The notes: generated by a model from the sequence alone, not told the origin. Numbered from the stretch's first letter, positions 52,849 to 62,569 are shown. The stretch: 64,000 bases of DNA from Flavobacterium circumlabens (GCF_004345565.1 NZ_SLWA01000004.1:178459-242458); one strand, 5' to 3'. Made by a program: numbers and translations.

Positions 52849-53376
52849 ATGATTAAAAATTTACTCCCCTTTGAAGAATTAACCTATCATTCCACATTAA
52901 AAAAAGAAGCTCTTTTGGTACATCTTCAAAATGAAATTGAAGCCGAAAAATCTTTTGGTTTTGGCACTCAGAGAATATCCTATTCCAAACCTTATATTGG
53001 TAAAATTAGTAATCCAACATTTGAACTCAAAAGAGCGATAAGCTACCGAAATTCGTTTTTACCCATTATAAAAGGAGAAATTAAGGACGATATCAGCGGT
53101 TCGAAAATAAATGTAAAAATGGGGCTTCCTGATCTTGTTAAAATTTTTATGTGCATTTGGCTGGGAATCGTATTTTTGGCCAGCTTAGGAACATTGTACA
53201 CTTTGCTGTATAATAACGGCCTTAAAGAAGGTCCTTTTATATTTATTCCTTTCGTAATGCTTTTTGGGGGTGTAGCTATGGTTGTTCTGGGTTTTAAAAC
53301 AGAAAGCAAAAAAAGTATAACCGATCTCGAGCAACTGCTACAGGCAAAAAGAATACAAAACAACAGCAGTCATTAA
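52849..53376 (+). CDS. Membrane protein of unknown function, two helices
   Basis: A 175-aa protein not recognised. The N-terminal 90 residues are soluble and beta-rich (RISYSKPYIGKISNPTFELK, then an IKGEIKDD strand), followed by two hydrophobic helices (about 100-122 and 130-148) and a charged C-terminus. It resembles small proteins that probe membrane surfaces, but no function is suggested. It lies 10 bp before the exported esterase gene and is likely co-transcribed with it. Confidence 0.65.
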   Translation: MIKNLLPFEELTYHSTLKKEALLVHLQNEIEAEKSFGFGTQRISYSKPYIGKISNPTFELKRAISYRNSFLPIIKGEIKDDISGSKINVKMGLPDLVKIFMCIWLGIVFLASLGTLYTLLYNNGLKEGPFIFIPFVMLFGGVAMVVLGFKTESKKSITDLEQLLQAKRIQNNSSH

Positions 53377-53386
53377 ATACCAAAAA

Positions 53387-54232
53387 ATGAATAAATTTTT
53401 TACCGCCATCTTTTTACTTTTTACCTCTGTTTTGCTCTTTAGCCAAACCGGCAAACCCTTTGTCCTCGGGGTTATAGAGGAAATACAATCGAAGGAATTA
53501 GGCGAAAATCGAATCCTGAACATTTACCTTCCCGAAGGTTATAAAGCTGAAGATGCCACAAAATATCCGGTGGTTTATTTGCTGGATGGTTCTGCCGACG
53601 AAGACTTTATTCACATTGCAGGTCTGGTACAATTTAATAGTTTCGAATGGATCAATCAGGTTCCGAAATCAATTGTGGTGGGAATTGCCACTGTGGACCG
53701 CAGAAGAGATTTTACGTTTCCAACGAGCATCGAAAAAGATCAGAAACGTTATGCGACCTCAGGCCACTCCGATAAATTTATTGCCTTTATCGAAAAAGAA
53801 TTACAGCCTTTTATCGATAAAAAATACAAAACAAACGCTTCCAAAACCATCATCGGACAATCTTTAGGCGGGTTGTTGGAAACCGAAATCCTATTGAAAA
53901 AACCAACCCTTTTTAATCATTATGTAATTGTGAGTCCAAGTATCTGGTGGGATAATGGTTCGATCTTAAATCTGGACAGTCCATTATTTCAGGAGAACTT
54001 TAAGCAGGAAACTTCTATTTACATTGCGGTGGGTAAAGAAGGACCAACGCCAACCGACATACCAAGAGTAATGGAAGGCGATGCCAATTTACTTGCCGAA
54101 AAAATCAAAGCTTCCAAAAGCAAAAACATAAAAGTATTCTTTGATTATCTTCCTCAGGAAAACCATGCGACCATTTTACATCCTGCGGTTTCCAATGCCT
54201 TTAAATTCTTTTATCCGAAAGTGCAGGAATAG
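53387..54232 (+). CDS. Exported esterase (esterase D/IroE-like), second copy
   Basis: A 281-aa secreted alpha/beta hydrolase with a Sec signal ending at LFSQ (about residue 20). LLDGSADEDF carries the oxyanion-region pattern, IGQSLGG the nucleophile Ser, and QENHATILH the catalytic His. It is a distant relative of the exported esterase at 30210-31010; both families cleave small esters, possibly siderophores. It lies between a membrane protein gene and a GNAT gene. Confidence 0.83.
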   Translation: MNKFFTAIFLLFTSVLLFSQTGKPFVLGVIEEIQSKELGENRILNIYLPEGYKAEDATKYPVVYLLDGSADEDFIHIAGLVQFNSFEWINQVPKSIVVGIATVDRRRDFTFPTSIEKDQKRYATSGHSDKFIAFIEKELQPFIDKKYKTNASKTIIGQSLGGLLETEILLKKPTLFNHYVIVSPSIWWDNGSILNLDSPLFQENFKQETSIYIAVGKEGPTPTDIPRVMEGDANLLAEKIKASKSKNIKVFFDYLPQENHATILHPAVSNAFKFFYPKVQE

Positions 54233-54256
54233 ATAACGTTTTATAAATCCGATAAA

Positions 54257-54931
54257 ATGAAAACTACAGAACATCCATTAGACAATCCGGTTTGGAATGC
54301 TTTAGCAGAAACCCATCAGGAATTTGCCATTGCTTATGATGGTGTGAAATTTTACAATCCAGCGTATTGTCCCTTCGGTAGTTTTGTAGAACCGGAAAAC
54401 ACTGCCGATGCCGTAAAACAATATGCGAAATTGACAGAGAATTTTTTTATCGTTGGCGAAAAACCGATTCTTCCGGCTTCCTTAAAAATTAATAAAGAGC
54501 TGATTTGCCTTCAAATGGTGATTGCCCGGAAAATTGATTTACCTATTGATGCTGAAATTGTGAAGCTTACAGCAGCACATAACGAAGCACTATGCGAACT
54601 GGTCAATCTGGTGCAGCCCGGATATTTCAAAAATAAAACCTTTTTACTGGGCGATTACTTCGGAATTTTCAAAGAAAGCCAATTAGTCGCGATTACCGGA
54701 GAACGCATGAAAATGAATGGTTTCACAGAGATTAGCGCCATTATCACACATCCCGACCACACCGGAAAAGGATATGCCAAACAATTGATAGCGTATGTGG
54801 TAAACGCCGTTTTTGATCAGAATAAAATTCCGTTTTTACATGTGGTCGAAAGTAATACCGGAGCCATTTATCTCTATGAAAAACTTGGTTTTGTAACGAG
54901 AAGAAAAATAAGTTTCTGGAATATTGTTTAG
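54257..54931 (+). CDS. GNAT-family N-acetyltransferase
   Basis: A 224-aa enzyme. The acetyl-CoA site is in the C-terminal half: ITHPDHTGKGYAKQLI is motif A with its R/Q-x-x-G-x-G/A equivalent, and NTGAIYLYEKLGF is motif B. The N-terminal 110 residues look like a second, degenerate GNAT-like lobe. Acetyl acceptor unknown. Just downstream the sequence is a repeat-rich gap. Confidence 0.85.
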   Translation: MKTTEHPLDNPVWNALAETHQEFAIAYDGVKFYNPAYCPFGSFVEPENTADAVKQYAKLTENFFIVGEKPILPASLKINKELICLQMVIARKIDLPIDAEIVKLTAAHNEALCELVNLVQPGYFKNKTFLLGDYFGIFKESQLVAITGERMKMNGFTEISAIITHPDHTGKGYAKQLIAYVVNAVFDQNKIPFLHVVESNTGAIYLYEKLGFVTRRKISFWNIV

Positions 54932-54940
54932 TTTTTAAAA

Positions 54941-55055
54941 CGAAATTCCAATCAAAAAATTCCAAATTCCAATTTTTTAACTTCACGAAAAAAGAAATTC
55001 CAAATTCCAATTCTTAGACTTTGTGAAAAAAATCCAATCCTTCGACTCCGCTCAG
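54941..55055. repeat. AATTCCAAATTCCAATT copies and CTTCGACTCCGCTCAG word
   Basis: AATTCCAAATTCCAATT occurs at 54957-54973 and 54995-55011, a third shorter AATTCCAA at 54943, and the CCTTCGACTCCGCTCAG word at 55039-55055. The first is the reverse complement of the gltB-gltD repeat and the last of the word near the GIY-YIG gene. No gene lies in this gap. Confidence 0.75.
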
Positions 55056-55088
55056 GAAGACATCGTACATAAATCTAAACACTACAAT

Positions 55089-55158
55089 CTAAAATCTATA
55101 TTCTAAAATCTATATTCTAAAATCTATATTCTAAAATCTATATTCTAAAATCTACAAT
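55089..55158. repeat. 14-bp tandem repeat, five copies
   Basis: CTAAAATCTATATT is repeated four times without change (55089-55144), and a fifth copy (55145-55158) has two substitutions. It ends 6 bp before the yifB stop. The identical copies suggest recent slippage, so copy number is likely to vary between strains. Confidence 0.95.
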
Positions 55159-55164
55159 CAAAAC

Positions 55165-56700
55165 TCACCCCAGCCATCCATCGCGGTCTAAACTTCGGTA
55201 CTGAATGGCCTCGGCAATATGCGAGGTAATAATCTTCGGAGCGTCATCTAAATCGGCAATTGTACGGGCTACCTTCAGAATCCTGTCGTAAGCGCGGGCG
55301 GAAAGATTGAGTCGTTCCATGGCGGTTTTGAGCAATTCTTTTGATTGTTCGTCCAGTCCGCAAAATTCCCGGATGAGCTTGCTGCTCATTTGTGCGTTGT
55401 AATGAATGTTTTCCAGGCTTTCGAATCGGGTGCTCTGAATTTCACGGGCTTTAGTTACCCGTTTTCGGATCTCAACGCTGCTTTCGGCTTTTCGGTCATC
55501 GGCTAATTTTTCGAAAGGAACCGGCGTCACTTCAATATGAATATCAATACGATCCAGTAAAGGCCCTGAGATTTTGCTCATATAACGCTGCATTTCGTGA
55601 GGCGAGGAAGTATTGGGCATACTTGGATCGTTAAAAAAACCACTTGGACTCGGATTCATACTCGCCACCAGCATAAACGACGACGGATAAGTGACCGTAA
55701 ACTTCGCCCTTGAGATAGTGACCTCGCGATCCTCCAGCGGCTGACGCATCACCTCAAGAACATCCCGTTTGAATTCGGGCAGTTCGTCTAAAAATAAAAC
55801 ACCGTTATGCGCCATCGAAATTTCACCCGGCTGCGGATAACTCCCTCCGCCTACCAGAGCCACATTGGAAATCGTATGATGCGGACTTCGAAACGGCCGC
55901 TGGTTCATTAACCCAACTTCTTTTAATTTGCCGGCAACACTATGAATTTTAGTGGTTTCTAACGCTTCCCGCAACGTCATGGGCGGTAAAATGCTGGGCA
56001 GTCTTTTGGCAAGCATTGTTTTTCCCGCTCCGGGCGGGCCAATCAGGATGATGTTGTGTCCCCCAGCAGCAGCGATTTCCATGCAACGTTTGATACTTTC
56101 CTGTCCGCGCACGTCTGAAAAATCAAATTCAGGAAAGTCCAGTGTTTTATAGAACTCGGTTCGGGTATCGATCGTCGTGGGTTCAAGGGTTCCTTTTCCC
56201 TCAAAAAAATCAATAACTTCCTGTAAGTTTTCAACTCCGTACACATCCAGCCCGGCAACAATCGCTGCCTCTTTTACATTTTGCTTCGGAAGGAAAAACC
56301 CTTTATAACCTTCTTCTTTGGCTTTTATGGCGATGGGTAAAGCTCCGATAATGGACTGCAGACCTCCGTCAAGCGAAAGTTCACCCATGATGATGTATCG
56401 ATCCACTTCGGGTGCTTTGATCTGATCGGATGCTACCAGGATTCCGATTGCCAACGGCAAATCATAAGCCGAACCTTCTTTTCGCAAATCGGCAGGAGCC
56501 ATATTTATGGTTATTTTTTTGCCGGGGAGCGAATATTCATTATTCTTCAAAGCCGCCGCAATCCGATAACTGCTTTCCTTGATGGCATTATCAGGCAAAC
56601 CTACCAAATGATATCCTATTCCTTTATCAATATTTACCTCAATGGTAATCGTTGTCGCTTCTACTCCAAAAACAGCGCTTCCGTAAACTTTAATCAACAT
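55165..56700 (-). CDS. yifB: YifB-family magnesium chelatase-like AAA+ ATPase
   Basis: A 511-aa protein: an N-terminal Lon-protease-like fold (about 1-170), a AAA+ core with Walker A GPPGAGKT (221-228) and a Walker B/sensor region LFLDELPEFKRDVLE, and the C-terminal Mg-chelatase-type domain (about 415-511: RAYDRILKVARTIADLD). Family members include ComM, a branch-migration helicase in natural transformation of Gram-negatives. Full length. Directly before its start lies a 15-bp inverted repeat. Confidence 0.93.
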   Translation of the reverse strand: MLIKVYGSAVFGVEATTITIEVNIDKGIGYHLVGLPDNAIKESSYRIAAALKNNEYSLPGKKITINMAPADLRKEGSAYDLPLAIGILVASDQIKAPEVDRYIIMGELSLDGGLQSIIGALPIAIKAKEEGYKGFFLPKQNVKEAAIVAGLDVYGVENLQEVIDFFEGKGTLEPTTIDTRTEFYKTLDFPEFDFSDVRGQESIKRCMEIAAAGGHNIILIGPPGAGKTMLAKRLPSILPPMTLREALETTKIHSVAGKLKEVGLMNQRPFRSPHHTISNVALVGGGSYPQPGEISMAHNGVLFLDELPEFKRDVLEVMRQPLEDREVTISRAKFTVTYPSSFMLVASMNPSPSGFFNDPSMPNTSSPHEMQRYMSKISGPLLDRIDIHIEVTPVPFEKLADDRKAESSVEIRKRVTKAREIQSTRFESLENIHYNAQMSSKLIREFCGLDEQSKELLKTAMERLNLSARAYDRILKVARTIADLDDAPKIITSHIAEAIQYRSLDRDGWLG

Positions 56701-56710
56701 AGTATTCTTT

Positions 56711-56746
56711 ATTAAATATTTTTAAAACTAATTAAAAATATTTAAT
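56711..56746. repeat. 15-bp perfect inverted repeat upstream of yifB
   Basis: ATTAAATATTTTTAA (56711-56725) and its exact complement (56732-56746) around 6 bases. It lies between the oxidoreductase stop and the yifB ATG, 11 bp before the latter. It might end the upstream gene or control yifB. Confidence 0.75.
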
Positions 56747-56778
56747 TTATAGCTTTTTTACTACAAAATATTAATTGT

Positions 56779-57753
56779 TTAAAAATTTAGCCCGATCTGA
56801 TTTTTCACTTCTTCCACCATTTTACTCAAATCCAGACTGTTCTGATGCGACCACAACTTACTTTCGATTTGATCATTTTGAATACAAGCATGACATTCCA
56901 AAGCTTCATGTGCATAGCCTTTCCCTAAATTGGGCAAACTGAAAGTTTCTTTTCCTCCTTCTTTAAAAACAGTATAACCATCCGCCATAAACCACGGAGC
57001 ATTAAGTTCTATTCGGCCTTGATTTCCGTTGATTGTAGCTTTTATATCACCATCATAAAGTATAGAAGCCTGCAAAACTGACTGCGCGTTTTCGTATTGT
57101 AAAAGCATAGTTGTCTGCAAGTCAATTCCGTTTTTATGAGGAAGAGATTTGGCTGTAATTTCTTTAGGAAGCCCCAACAGAATATAAGATAGAAACAACG
57201 GGTAAACGCCAATATCGAATAAAGCTCCGCCGCCAAGATTTTTATCAAATAGCCTTCCTCCTGCTTCTTCGTCGGCATAAAAAGCAAAATCGGCCTGTAT
57301 GCTTTTTAAGTCGCCAATTACGCCCTGATTTACTTTTTCCAACACTTCCTGAACAGACGGAATAAAACGAGTCCAAAAGGCCTCCATAAAAAACCTGTTG
57401 TGCTTTTTCGAAGCTTCAGTCATACGAACGGCATCCTGATAAGAGAGTGCCATTGGTTTTTCACATAAAACGTGTTTACCGCTTTCTAATGCTTTTATCG
57501 CTAATTCGGCATGGGAATTATGCGGTGTGGCGATGTAAACAATATCCACCTCTTTATCAGCAAAAAGCAATTCATACGAATCATAGGCTTTTGTACAGTT
57601 GTATTTTTCGGCAAAATCAGTTGCTTTTTCCTTATTTCGGGAAGCCACTGCTGTCAACTCGGCATCATCCAGCAATAGTAAATCAGTTGCAAATTGACTG
57701 GCAATATTTCCGAGGCCAATAATCCCCCATTTTATCCTGTTCTTATTTGTCAT
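56779..57753 (-). CDS. Gfo/Idh/MocA family oxidoreductase
   Basis: A 324-aa NAD(P)-dependent sugar or polyol dehydrogenase. WGIIGLGNIASQFA is the Rossmann loop and CEKPMAL, with its Lys in the EKP motif, is the family hallmark. VDIVYIATPHNSHAELAIKAL and LGGGALFDIGVYPL match the trans-1,2-dihydrobenzene-1,2-diol dehydrogenase-like subgroup. Cytoplasmic. It is upstream of yifB on the minus strand and divergent from the amidohydrolase genes. Confidence 0.92.
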   Translation of the reverse strand: MTNKNRIKWGIIGLGNIASQFATDLLLLDDAELTAVASRNKEKATDFAEKYNCTKAYDSYELLFADKEVDIVYIATPHNSHAELAIKALESGKHVLCEKPMALSYQDAVRMTEASKKHNRFFMEAFWTRFIPSVQEVLEKVNQGVIGDLKSIQADFAFYADEEAGGRLFDKNLGGGALFDIGVYPLFLSYILLGLPKEITAKSLPHKNGIDLQTTMLLQYENAQSVLQASILYDGDIKATINGNQGRIELNAPWFMADGYTVFKEGGKETFSLPNLGKGYAHEALECHACIQNDQIESKLWSHQNSLDLSKMVEEVKNQIGLNF

Positions 57754-57882
57754 AAAATTCTTTAAAGCCCTAAATCAAAGGATTACCTAATAATGTGTAA
57801 AATAAAGAAAAAACATTTTAAAAAAAACAAAAGCAGTATAACATATATTTCATATTTTTAGCATCAAATCATCAAATAACCT

Positions 57883-60879
57883 ATGAAAAAAGCCTTACTC
57901 TTACTCTTTTTCTCTGTTTTTTTAACAAAAACACAGGCACAAAATTATTTCCCCGTTAATGAAAGCGTGCAGAACAAAACTAAAAATTACACTGTTTTTA
58001 CGAACGCTACCATCTATGTTTCCCCAACCCAAAAAATCGAAAAGGGAACTTTACTGATTCAGGACGGCAAAGTAGTAGCAGTCGGAAATACCGTTTCAAT
58101 ACCAAAAAACAGTATTACTATAGATCTTGAAGGAAAAACCATTTACCCTTCCTTTATTGATATTTATACCAGTTTCGGAATTGAAAAACCCAAAAGAAAC
58201 CTAAATCCTGACGGCGACCGCAGTCCTTTGTACGATACCAAAAGAGTCGGCTATTACTGGAATGAAAGTATTCGTCCTGAATTAAACGGATACGAAACTT
58301 TTAAATATGACACTGCAAAAGCCGAAGAATTATTAAAAGCCGGTTTTGGCGTTGTGGGTACCCATATTTCTGACGGAGTGGCACAGGGAACGGGAGTGTT
58401 AGTAGCCCTGAATAATACAGAAAACAGCAAACAAATTATAGCAGACAAAATTACCAATCATTTTGCTTTTTCAAAAAGTGCCTTAACCAATCAGGCGTAT
58501 CCAAGTTCTCTCATGGGTATGATGGCCCTGCTGCGTCAGATGTATCTGGATTTGGACTGGTACAAAAAAGGAAATTCTGAAACTAAAGATTTATCGCTGG
58601 AAGCACTGGCTGCCAATGAAAAACTGGTTCAGATCTTTGCCACCGAAGATAAGCTGAACAGTCTTCGAGCCGCTAAAATTGCCAAAGAGTTTGGTTTAAA
58701 CTACGTTTTAAAAGGCAGTGGAAATGAATTTGAAAGAATCGAAGAAATTAAAAATACAAAAGCCCAGTTCATTATTCCGATAAGTTTCCCTGAAGCGTAT
58801 GATGTCTCCAATCCGTACTTATCCAATCAGATCGAACTGGCCGATATGCTTTTTTGGAATCAGGCGCCTTCCAACCTTAAAGTACTCTCAGACAACGGAA
58901 TTGTTTTTGCTTTAACAACGGATAAACTGAAAAAAACGGAAGATTTTAAAGTTAATTTATTAAAAGCGATCAAATATGGTTTCGACAAAACCAAGGCTTT
59001 AGAATCGTTAACCACAATTCCGGCTGCGATTTTAGGAAAAAGCAATGAAATCGGAAGTTTAAAAACCGGCAGTTATGCCAATTTTGTCATTACATCCGGT
59101 GAAATTTTCGACGAAAAAACCATTTTATACGAAAACTGGGTTCAGGGAACTAAATATGTCGTAAATGATATCACGGCGAAAGATATTCGTGGTAACTATG
59201 ATCTGACGATCGGAAATGACACTTATAAATGGAAAATTGAAGGAACGGAAACAGCTCCGAAATCTGACATCACTACTGTTGCCGCAGTAAAAGTAAACAG
59301 CAAGTTTAACTTTTCCAAAAATTGGATTTCTATGGTGTTAAAGCCCGGAGATACTATTAAATCTAACTTTACACGTTTAACCGGATTTGTAGAAAAACCG
59401 GAAATTCTATCCGGAAAAGCGGTGCTTTCAGACGGCAGTGAATTGATCTGGAATGCCAAAAGAACGAGTCTTTTTACAGCAGTAAAAGATACGGCTAAAG
59501 TGGAAAAACCAAATCCAATCCTTCCGACTACCTATCCTAACGTTGCTTTTGGGGATTCAAAAAAACTAACGGCACAAACCTTACTTTTCAAAAATGCGAC
59601 CGTTTGGACCAATGAAAAAGAAGGTATTTTAACGGAAACCGATGTTTTAATTAAAAACGGAAAAATTGCCGCAGTGGGCAAAAACCTTTCAGATCCTTCA
59701 GCTGTTGTAATTGATGCCAAAGGAAAACATATTACGAGCGGTATCATTGACGAGCATTCGCATATTGCCATTTCCCGAGGAGTAAACGAAAGCGGCCACA
59801 ATTCCACAGCAGAAGTTACGATTCAGGATGTAGTCAATTCCGAGGACATTAATATTTACAGAGATTTGGCCGGAGGCGTAACTATTTCACAGCTGCTACA
59901 CGGATCTGCAAACCCGATTGGCGGGCGTTCTGCTATTGTAAAATGGAAATGGGGTGCTGCGCCGGACGAAATGTTATATAAAAATCAGCCTAAGTTTATA
60001 AAATTTGCTTTGGGAGAAAATGTAAAACAAGCCAATTGGGGAATTCAGAATCCAACTCGTTTTCCACAAACGAGAATGGGTGTTGAACAAGTTTTTACGG
60101 ACTATTTTCAACGCGCAAAAGAATACGACGAAAGCTGGAAAACTTTTAATTCGGGTTCTAAAAAAGGAAAAGCTCCGAGAGTCGATCTGGAATTGCAGAC
60201 CTTAGCTGAAATCCTCAACAAGGAAAGATTCATTACCTGCCATTCCTATATTGAATCTGAGATTTTGATGTTGATGAATGTTGCTGAAAAATTCAATTTC
60301 AGGGTCAATACGTTCACGCATATTCTGGAAGGGTACAAAGTAGCTGATAAGATGAAAGAACATGGTGTCGGAGCTTCTACGTTTTCAGACTGGTGGGCTT
60401 ATAAATTTGAAGTGAATGACGCCATTCCGTTTAACGGACCTATCATGCATAATGCCGGAGTAGTAGTTGCTTATAATTCTGATGATGCTGAAATGTCCAG
60501 AAGATTAAACCAGGAAGCGGCAAAAGCGGTGAAATACGGAAATATCTCTGAAGAAGAAGCGTGGAAATTTGTCACATTAAATCCTGCTAAACTTTTGCAT
60601 ATTGACGATAAAACAGGAAGTCTTAAAGTGGGCAAAGATGCCGATGTGGTATTGTGGAGCGACAATCCTTTGTCTATTTATGCCAAAGCCGAAAAAACAA
60701 TTATCGAAGGGGTTGTTTATTTTGATATTGAAAAAGATGCAGAAAAACAATTGTCTATTGCGAAAGAAAGAAGCCTTCTGATTGGGCAAATGTTACAGGA
60801 AAAAAACAAAGGAGCAAGCACACAGAAACCGGCTAAAAAAGAAAAAAAGGAATATCACTGCGATACTTTAGAACAATAA
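57883..60879 (+). CDS. Exported two-domain amidohydrolase-like protein
   Basis: A 998-aa envelope protein with a Sec signal ending at AQ (residue 19-20). It has two amidohydrolase-type units. The first (about 35-420) has the small-domain strand LLIQDGKVVAVG but lacks the metal HxH after PSFIDIYTSFG. The second (about 560-960) starts at FKNATVWTNEKEGIL, has the metal motif DEHSHIA (HxH about 624), a later NTFTHILEG His and an AYNSDDAEM Asp. So one domain is probably catalytic and one structural. Substrate unknown. The next gene encodes a similar protein. Confidence 0.85.
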   Translation: MKKALLLLFFSVFLTKTQAQNYFPVNESVQNKTKNYTVFTNATIYVSPTQKIEKGTLLIQDGKVVAVGNTVSIPKNSITIDLEGKTIYPSFIDIYTSFGIEKPKRNLNPDGDRSPLYDTKRVGYYWNESIRPELNGYETFKYDTAKAEELLKAGFGVVGTHISDGVAQGTGVLVALNNTENSKQIIADKITNHFAFSKSALTNQAYPSSLMGMMALLRQMYLDLDWYKKGNSETKDLSLEALAANEKLVQIFATEDKLNSLRAAKIAKEFGLNYVLKGSGNEFERIEEIKNTKAQFIIPISFPEAYDVSNPYLSNQIELADMLFWNQAPSNLKVLSDNGIVFALTTDKLKKTEDFKVNLLKAIKYGFDKTKALESLTTIPAAILGKSNEIGSLKTGSYANFVITSGEIFDEKTILYENWVQGTKYVVNDITAKDIRGNYDLTIGNDTYKWKIEGTETAPKSDITTVAAVKVNSKFNFSKNWISMVLKPGDTIKSNFTRLTGFVEKPEILSGKAVLSDGSELIWNAKRTSLFTAVKDTAKVEKPNPILPTTYPNVAFGDSKKLTAQTLLFKNATVWTNEKEGILTETDVLIKNGKIAAVGKNLSDPSAVVIDAKGKHITSGIIDEHSHIAISRGVNESGHNSTAEVTIQDVVNSEDINIYRDLAGGVTISQLLHGSANPIGGRSAIVKWKWGAAPDEMLYKNQPKFIKFALGENVKQANWGIQNPTRFPQTRMGVEQVFTDYFQRAKEYDESWKTFNSGSKKGKAPRVDLELQTLAEILNKERFITCHSYIESEILMLMNVAEKFNFRVNTFTHILEGYKVADKMKEHGVGASTFSDWWAYKFEVNDAIPFNGPIMHNAGVVVAYNSDDAEMSRRLNQEAAKAVKYGNISEEEAWKFVTLNPAKLLHIDDKTGSLKVGKDADVVLWSDNPLSIYAKAEKTIIEGVVYFDIEKDAEKQLSIAKERSLLIGQMLQEKNKGASTQKPAKKEKKEYHCDTLEQ

Positions 60880-60921
60880 TAATGGCTTCGTCAGATAATT
60901 TCAAAGTTAAAAACAACTAAA

Positions 60922-62229
60922 ATGAAAAATAAACACCTCTATATAATGCTGTTATTGTTTAGTGCTTTGCTTCCGTTAAAAGCGCAACAAATACCAGCTC
61001 AGAAACAAACAAAATCAATTTTGATTTTAAACGCCACGGCACACTTAGGAAACGGAACCGTGATTGAAAATAGTGCCATCGGCTTTAAAGACGGCAAAAT
61101 TACTTTAGTCGCTGATGCCACCAAGATCAGACTTGCCGCTGGTGCCTACGATACCACAATCGATGCCAGCGGTAAACATATCTATCCCGGATTTATCGCC
61201 CCGAACTCTACGCTGGGTTTGGTAGAAATTGATGCCGTGAAATCATCTGATGACCAGGAAGAGATTGGAAGTTTTAATCCAAATGTAAGGAGTGTCATTG
61301 CTTACAACTCAGAATCCAAGGTGGTTGAAACCGTGCGTCCAAATGGAATTTTAATCGCGCAGATAACACCTCGCGGAGGCAGAATATCAGGTACTTCTTC
61401 TGTGGTACAACTGGATGCATGGAGCTGGAAAGATGCTGTTTTAAAAGAAAATGATGGAATTCATCTTAATTTCCCCTCTAACTTTAGAAGATCCGGATCC
61501 TGGTTTGAACCCGGAATAGTGGAACCCAATAAAGATTATCCGAAACAGGTGGAAGAGATCAATGTTTTTCTGGCTAACGCCAAAGCCTACAACCAAACTG
61601 TCTCAAAAGAAAGAAACATAGTTCTGGAAGCTACAAAAGCCCTGTTTGACGGATCGCAAACGCTTTACATACATGCAGATGAAGAGAAACAAATTGTGGA
61701 TGGAATACAACTAGCCGTTAACAATCAGATTAAAAAAATTGTCATCATTGGCGGATTTGAAGCCTATAAATCTTCGGATTTACTACAGAAGTATAATGTT
61801 GGAGTATTATTAAGACGTGTTCATGACATGCCTACAAGTGATGATCAGGATGTAAACCTGCCGTATAAAATGGCCAAATTACTTACGGACAAAGGTATAC
61901 TTGTTGGTCTTGAAAATAGTGGGGACCATGAGCGTATGAGCACAAGAAATTTGCCATTCCTTGCCGGAACCTGTGCTGCTTTTGGTTTAGACAAAGAGAA
62001 AGCTTTACAGTTAATAACCTCAAATACAGCAAAATTACTGGGAATTGATTCGAGCTGTGGAACCCTCGAAACAGGTAAAGATGCTACCTTATTTATTTCT
62101 GAAGGAGATGCTTTGGACATGAGAACAAATAAACTGACAGCTGCCTTTATTCAGGGAAGAACCATTAATCTGGAAACTTTTCAAACAAAATTGGACGATA
62201 AGTTTAAAGCAAAGTATAATCAGAAATAA
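60922..62229 (+). CDS. Exported amidohydrolase-like protein, metal site lost
   Basis: A 435-aa protein with a Sec signal ending near LKAQQ (about residue 23). ILILNATAHLGNGTVIEN and IDASGKHIYPGFIAPNSTLGL match the amidohydrolase N-terminal strands and first barrel strand, but the expected HxH is replaced by NST. The region from about 340 (GILVGLENSGDHERMSTRN) and the GIDSSCGTLETGKDATLFIS part are conserved as in imidazolonepropionase-like proteins. It resembles the N-terminal half of its neighbour and is 42 bp downstream of it, so the products may form a complex. Confidence 0.8.
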   Translation: MKNKHLYIMLLLFSALLPLKAQQIPAQKQTKSILILNATAHLGNGTVIENSAIGFKDGKITLVADATKIRLAAGAYDTTIDASGKHIYPGFIAPNSTLGLVEIDAVKSSDDQEEIGSFNPNVRSVIAYNSESKVVETVRPNGILIAQITPRGGRISGTSSVVQLDAWSWKDAVLKENDGIHLNFPSNFRRSGSWFEPGIVEPNKDYPKQVEEINVFLANAKAYNQTVSKERNIVLEATKALFDGSQTLYIHADEEKQIVDGIQLAVNNQIKKIVIIGGFEAYKSSDLLQKYNVGVLLRRVHDMPTSDDQDVNLPYKMAKLLTDKGILVGLENSGDHERMSTRNLPFLAGTCAAFGLDKEKALQLITSNTAKLLGIDSSCGTLETGKDATLFISEGDALDMRTNKLTAAFIQGRTINLETFQTKLDDKFKAKYNQK

Positions 62230-62249
62230 GCAAGACGAAACATAAAAGT

Positions 62250-62287
62250 AAGGCGTCAGGTGAGAAATCATTTGGCGCCTTTTTTAT
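62250..62287 (+). terminator. Terminator after the amidohydrolase pair
   Basis: AAGGCGTCA and TTGGCGCCTT arms, with one G-U pair, followed by a T run. Confidence 0.8.
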
Positions 62288-62569
62288 TCAAAAAAAAATC
62301 AAGCTTTAAACCAAATCATTACACATCTGCGCATAAATACTCTTAAATTTAAAATTATTGTATTGATTTTATGTTAACACATAGCTTAAATCTTTCATTT
62401 TACGTCTTCAACATTAGCAAATTGTAAATTTTATATCTATTTTAACAAATACATGCAAAACAATGGGGGTTAAAATGAAAAATTAACAAAAATTAAACAT
62501 TAGACTCTATTTTTAATAGGGGTGTCGAATGATTTTATATTTTTATCAAAAATTTAAAACTAAATAACT
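62288..62569 (+). other. AT-rich upstream region of amtB
   Basis: No gene was found here. It is strongly AT-rich with a short GGGGG island (62464-62468) and a CTATTTTTAATAG symmetric word (62505-62517). A seven-codon ATG frame starts at that G island but is unsupported. No sigma-54 TGGCAC-N5-TTGCA site for nitrogen control was seen. Confidence 0.4.

Noticed and set aside
55089..55158. Possible CRISPR array
   Set aside because: The 14-bp units are directly adjacent with no spacers and no cas genes nearby; it is a simple tandem repeat.
62288..62569. Sigma-54 promoter for amtB
   Set aside because: No TGGCAC-N5-TTGC match was seen in this interval.
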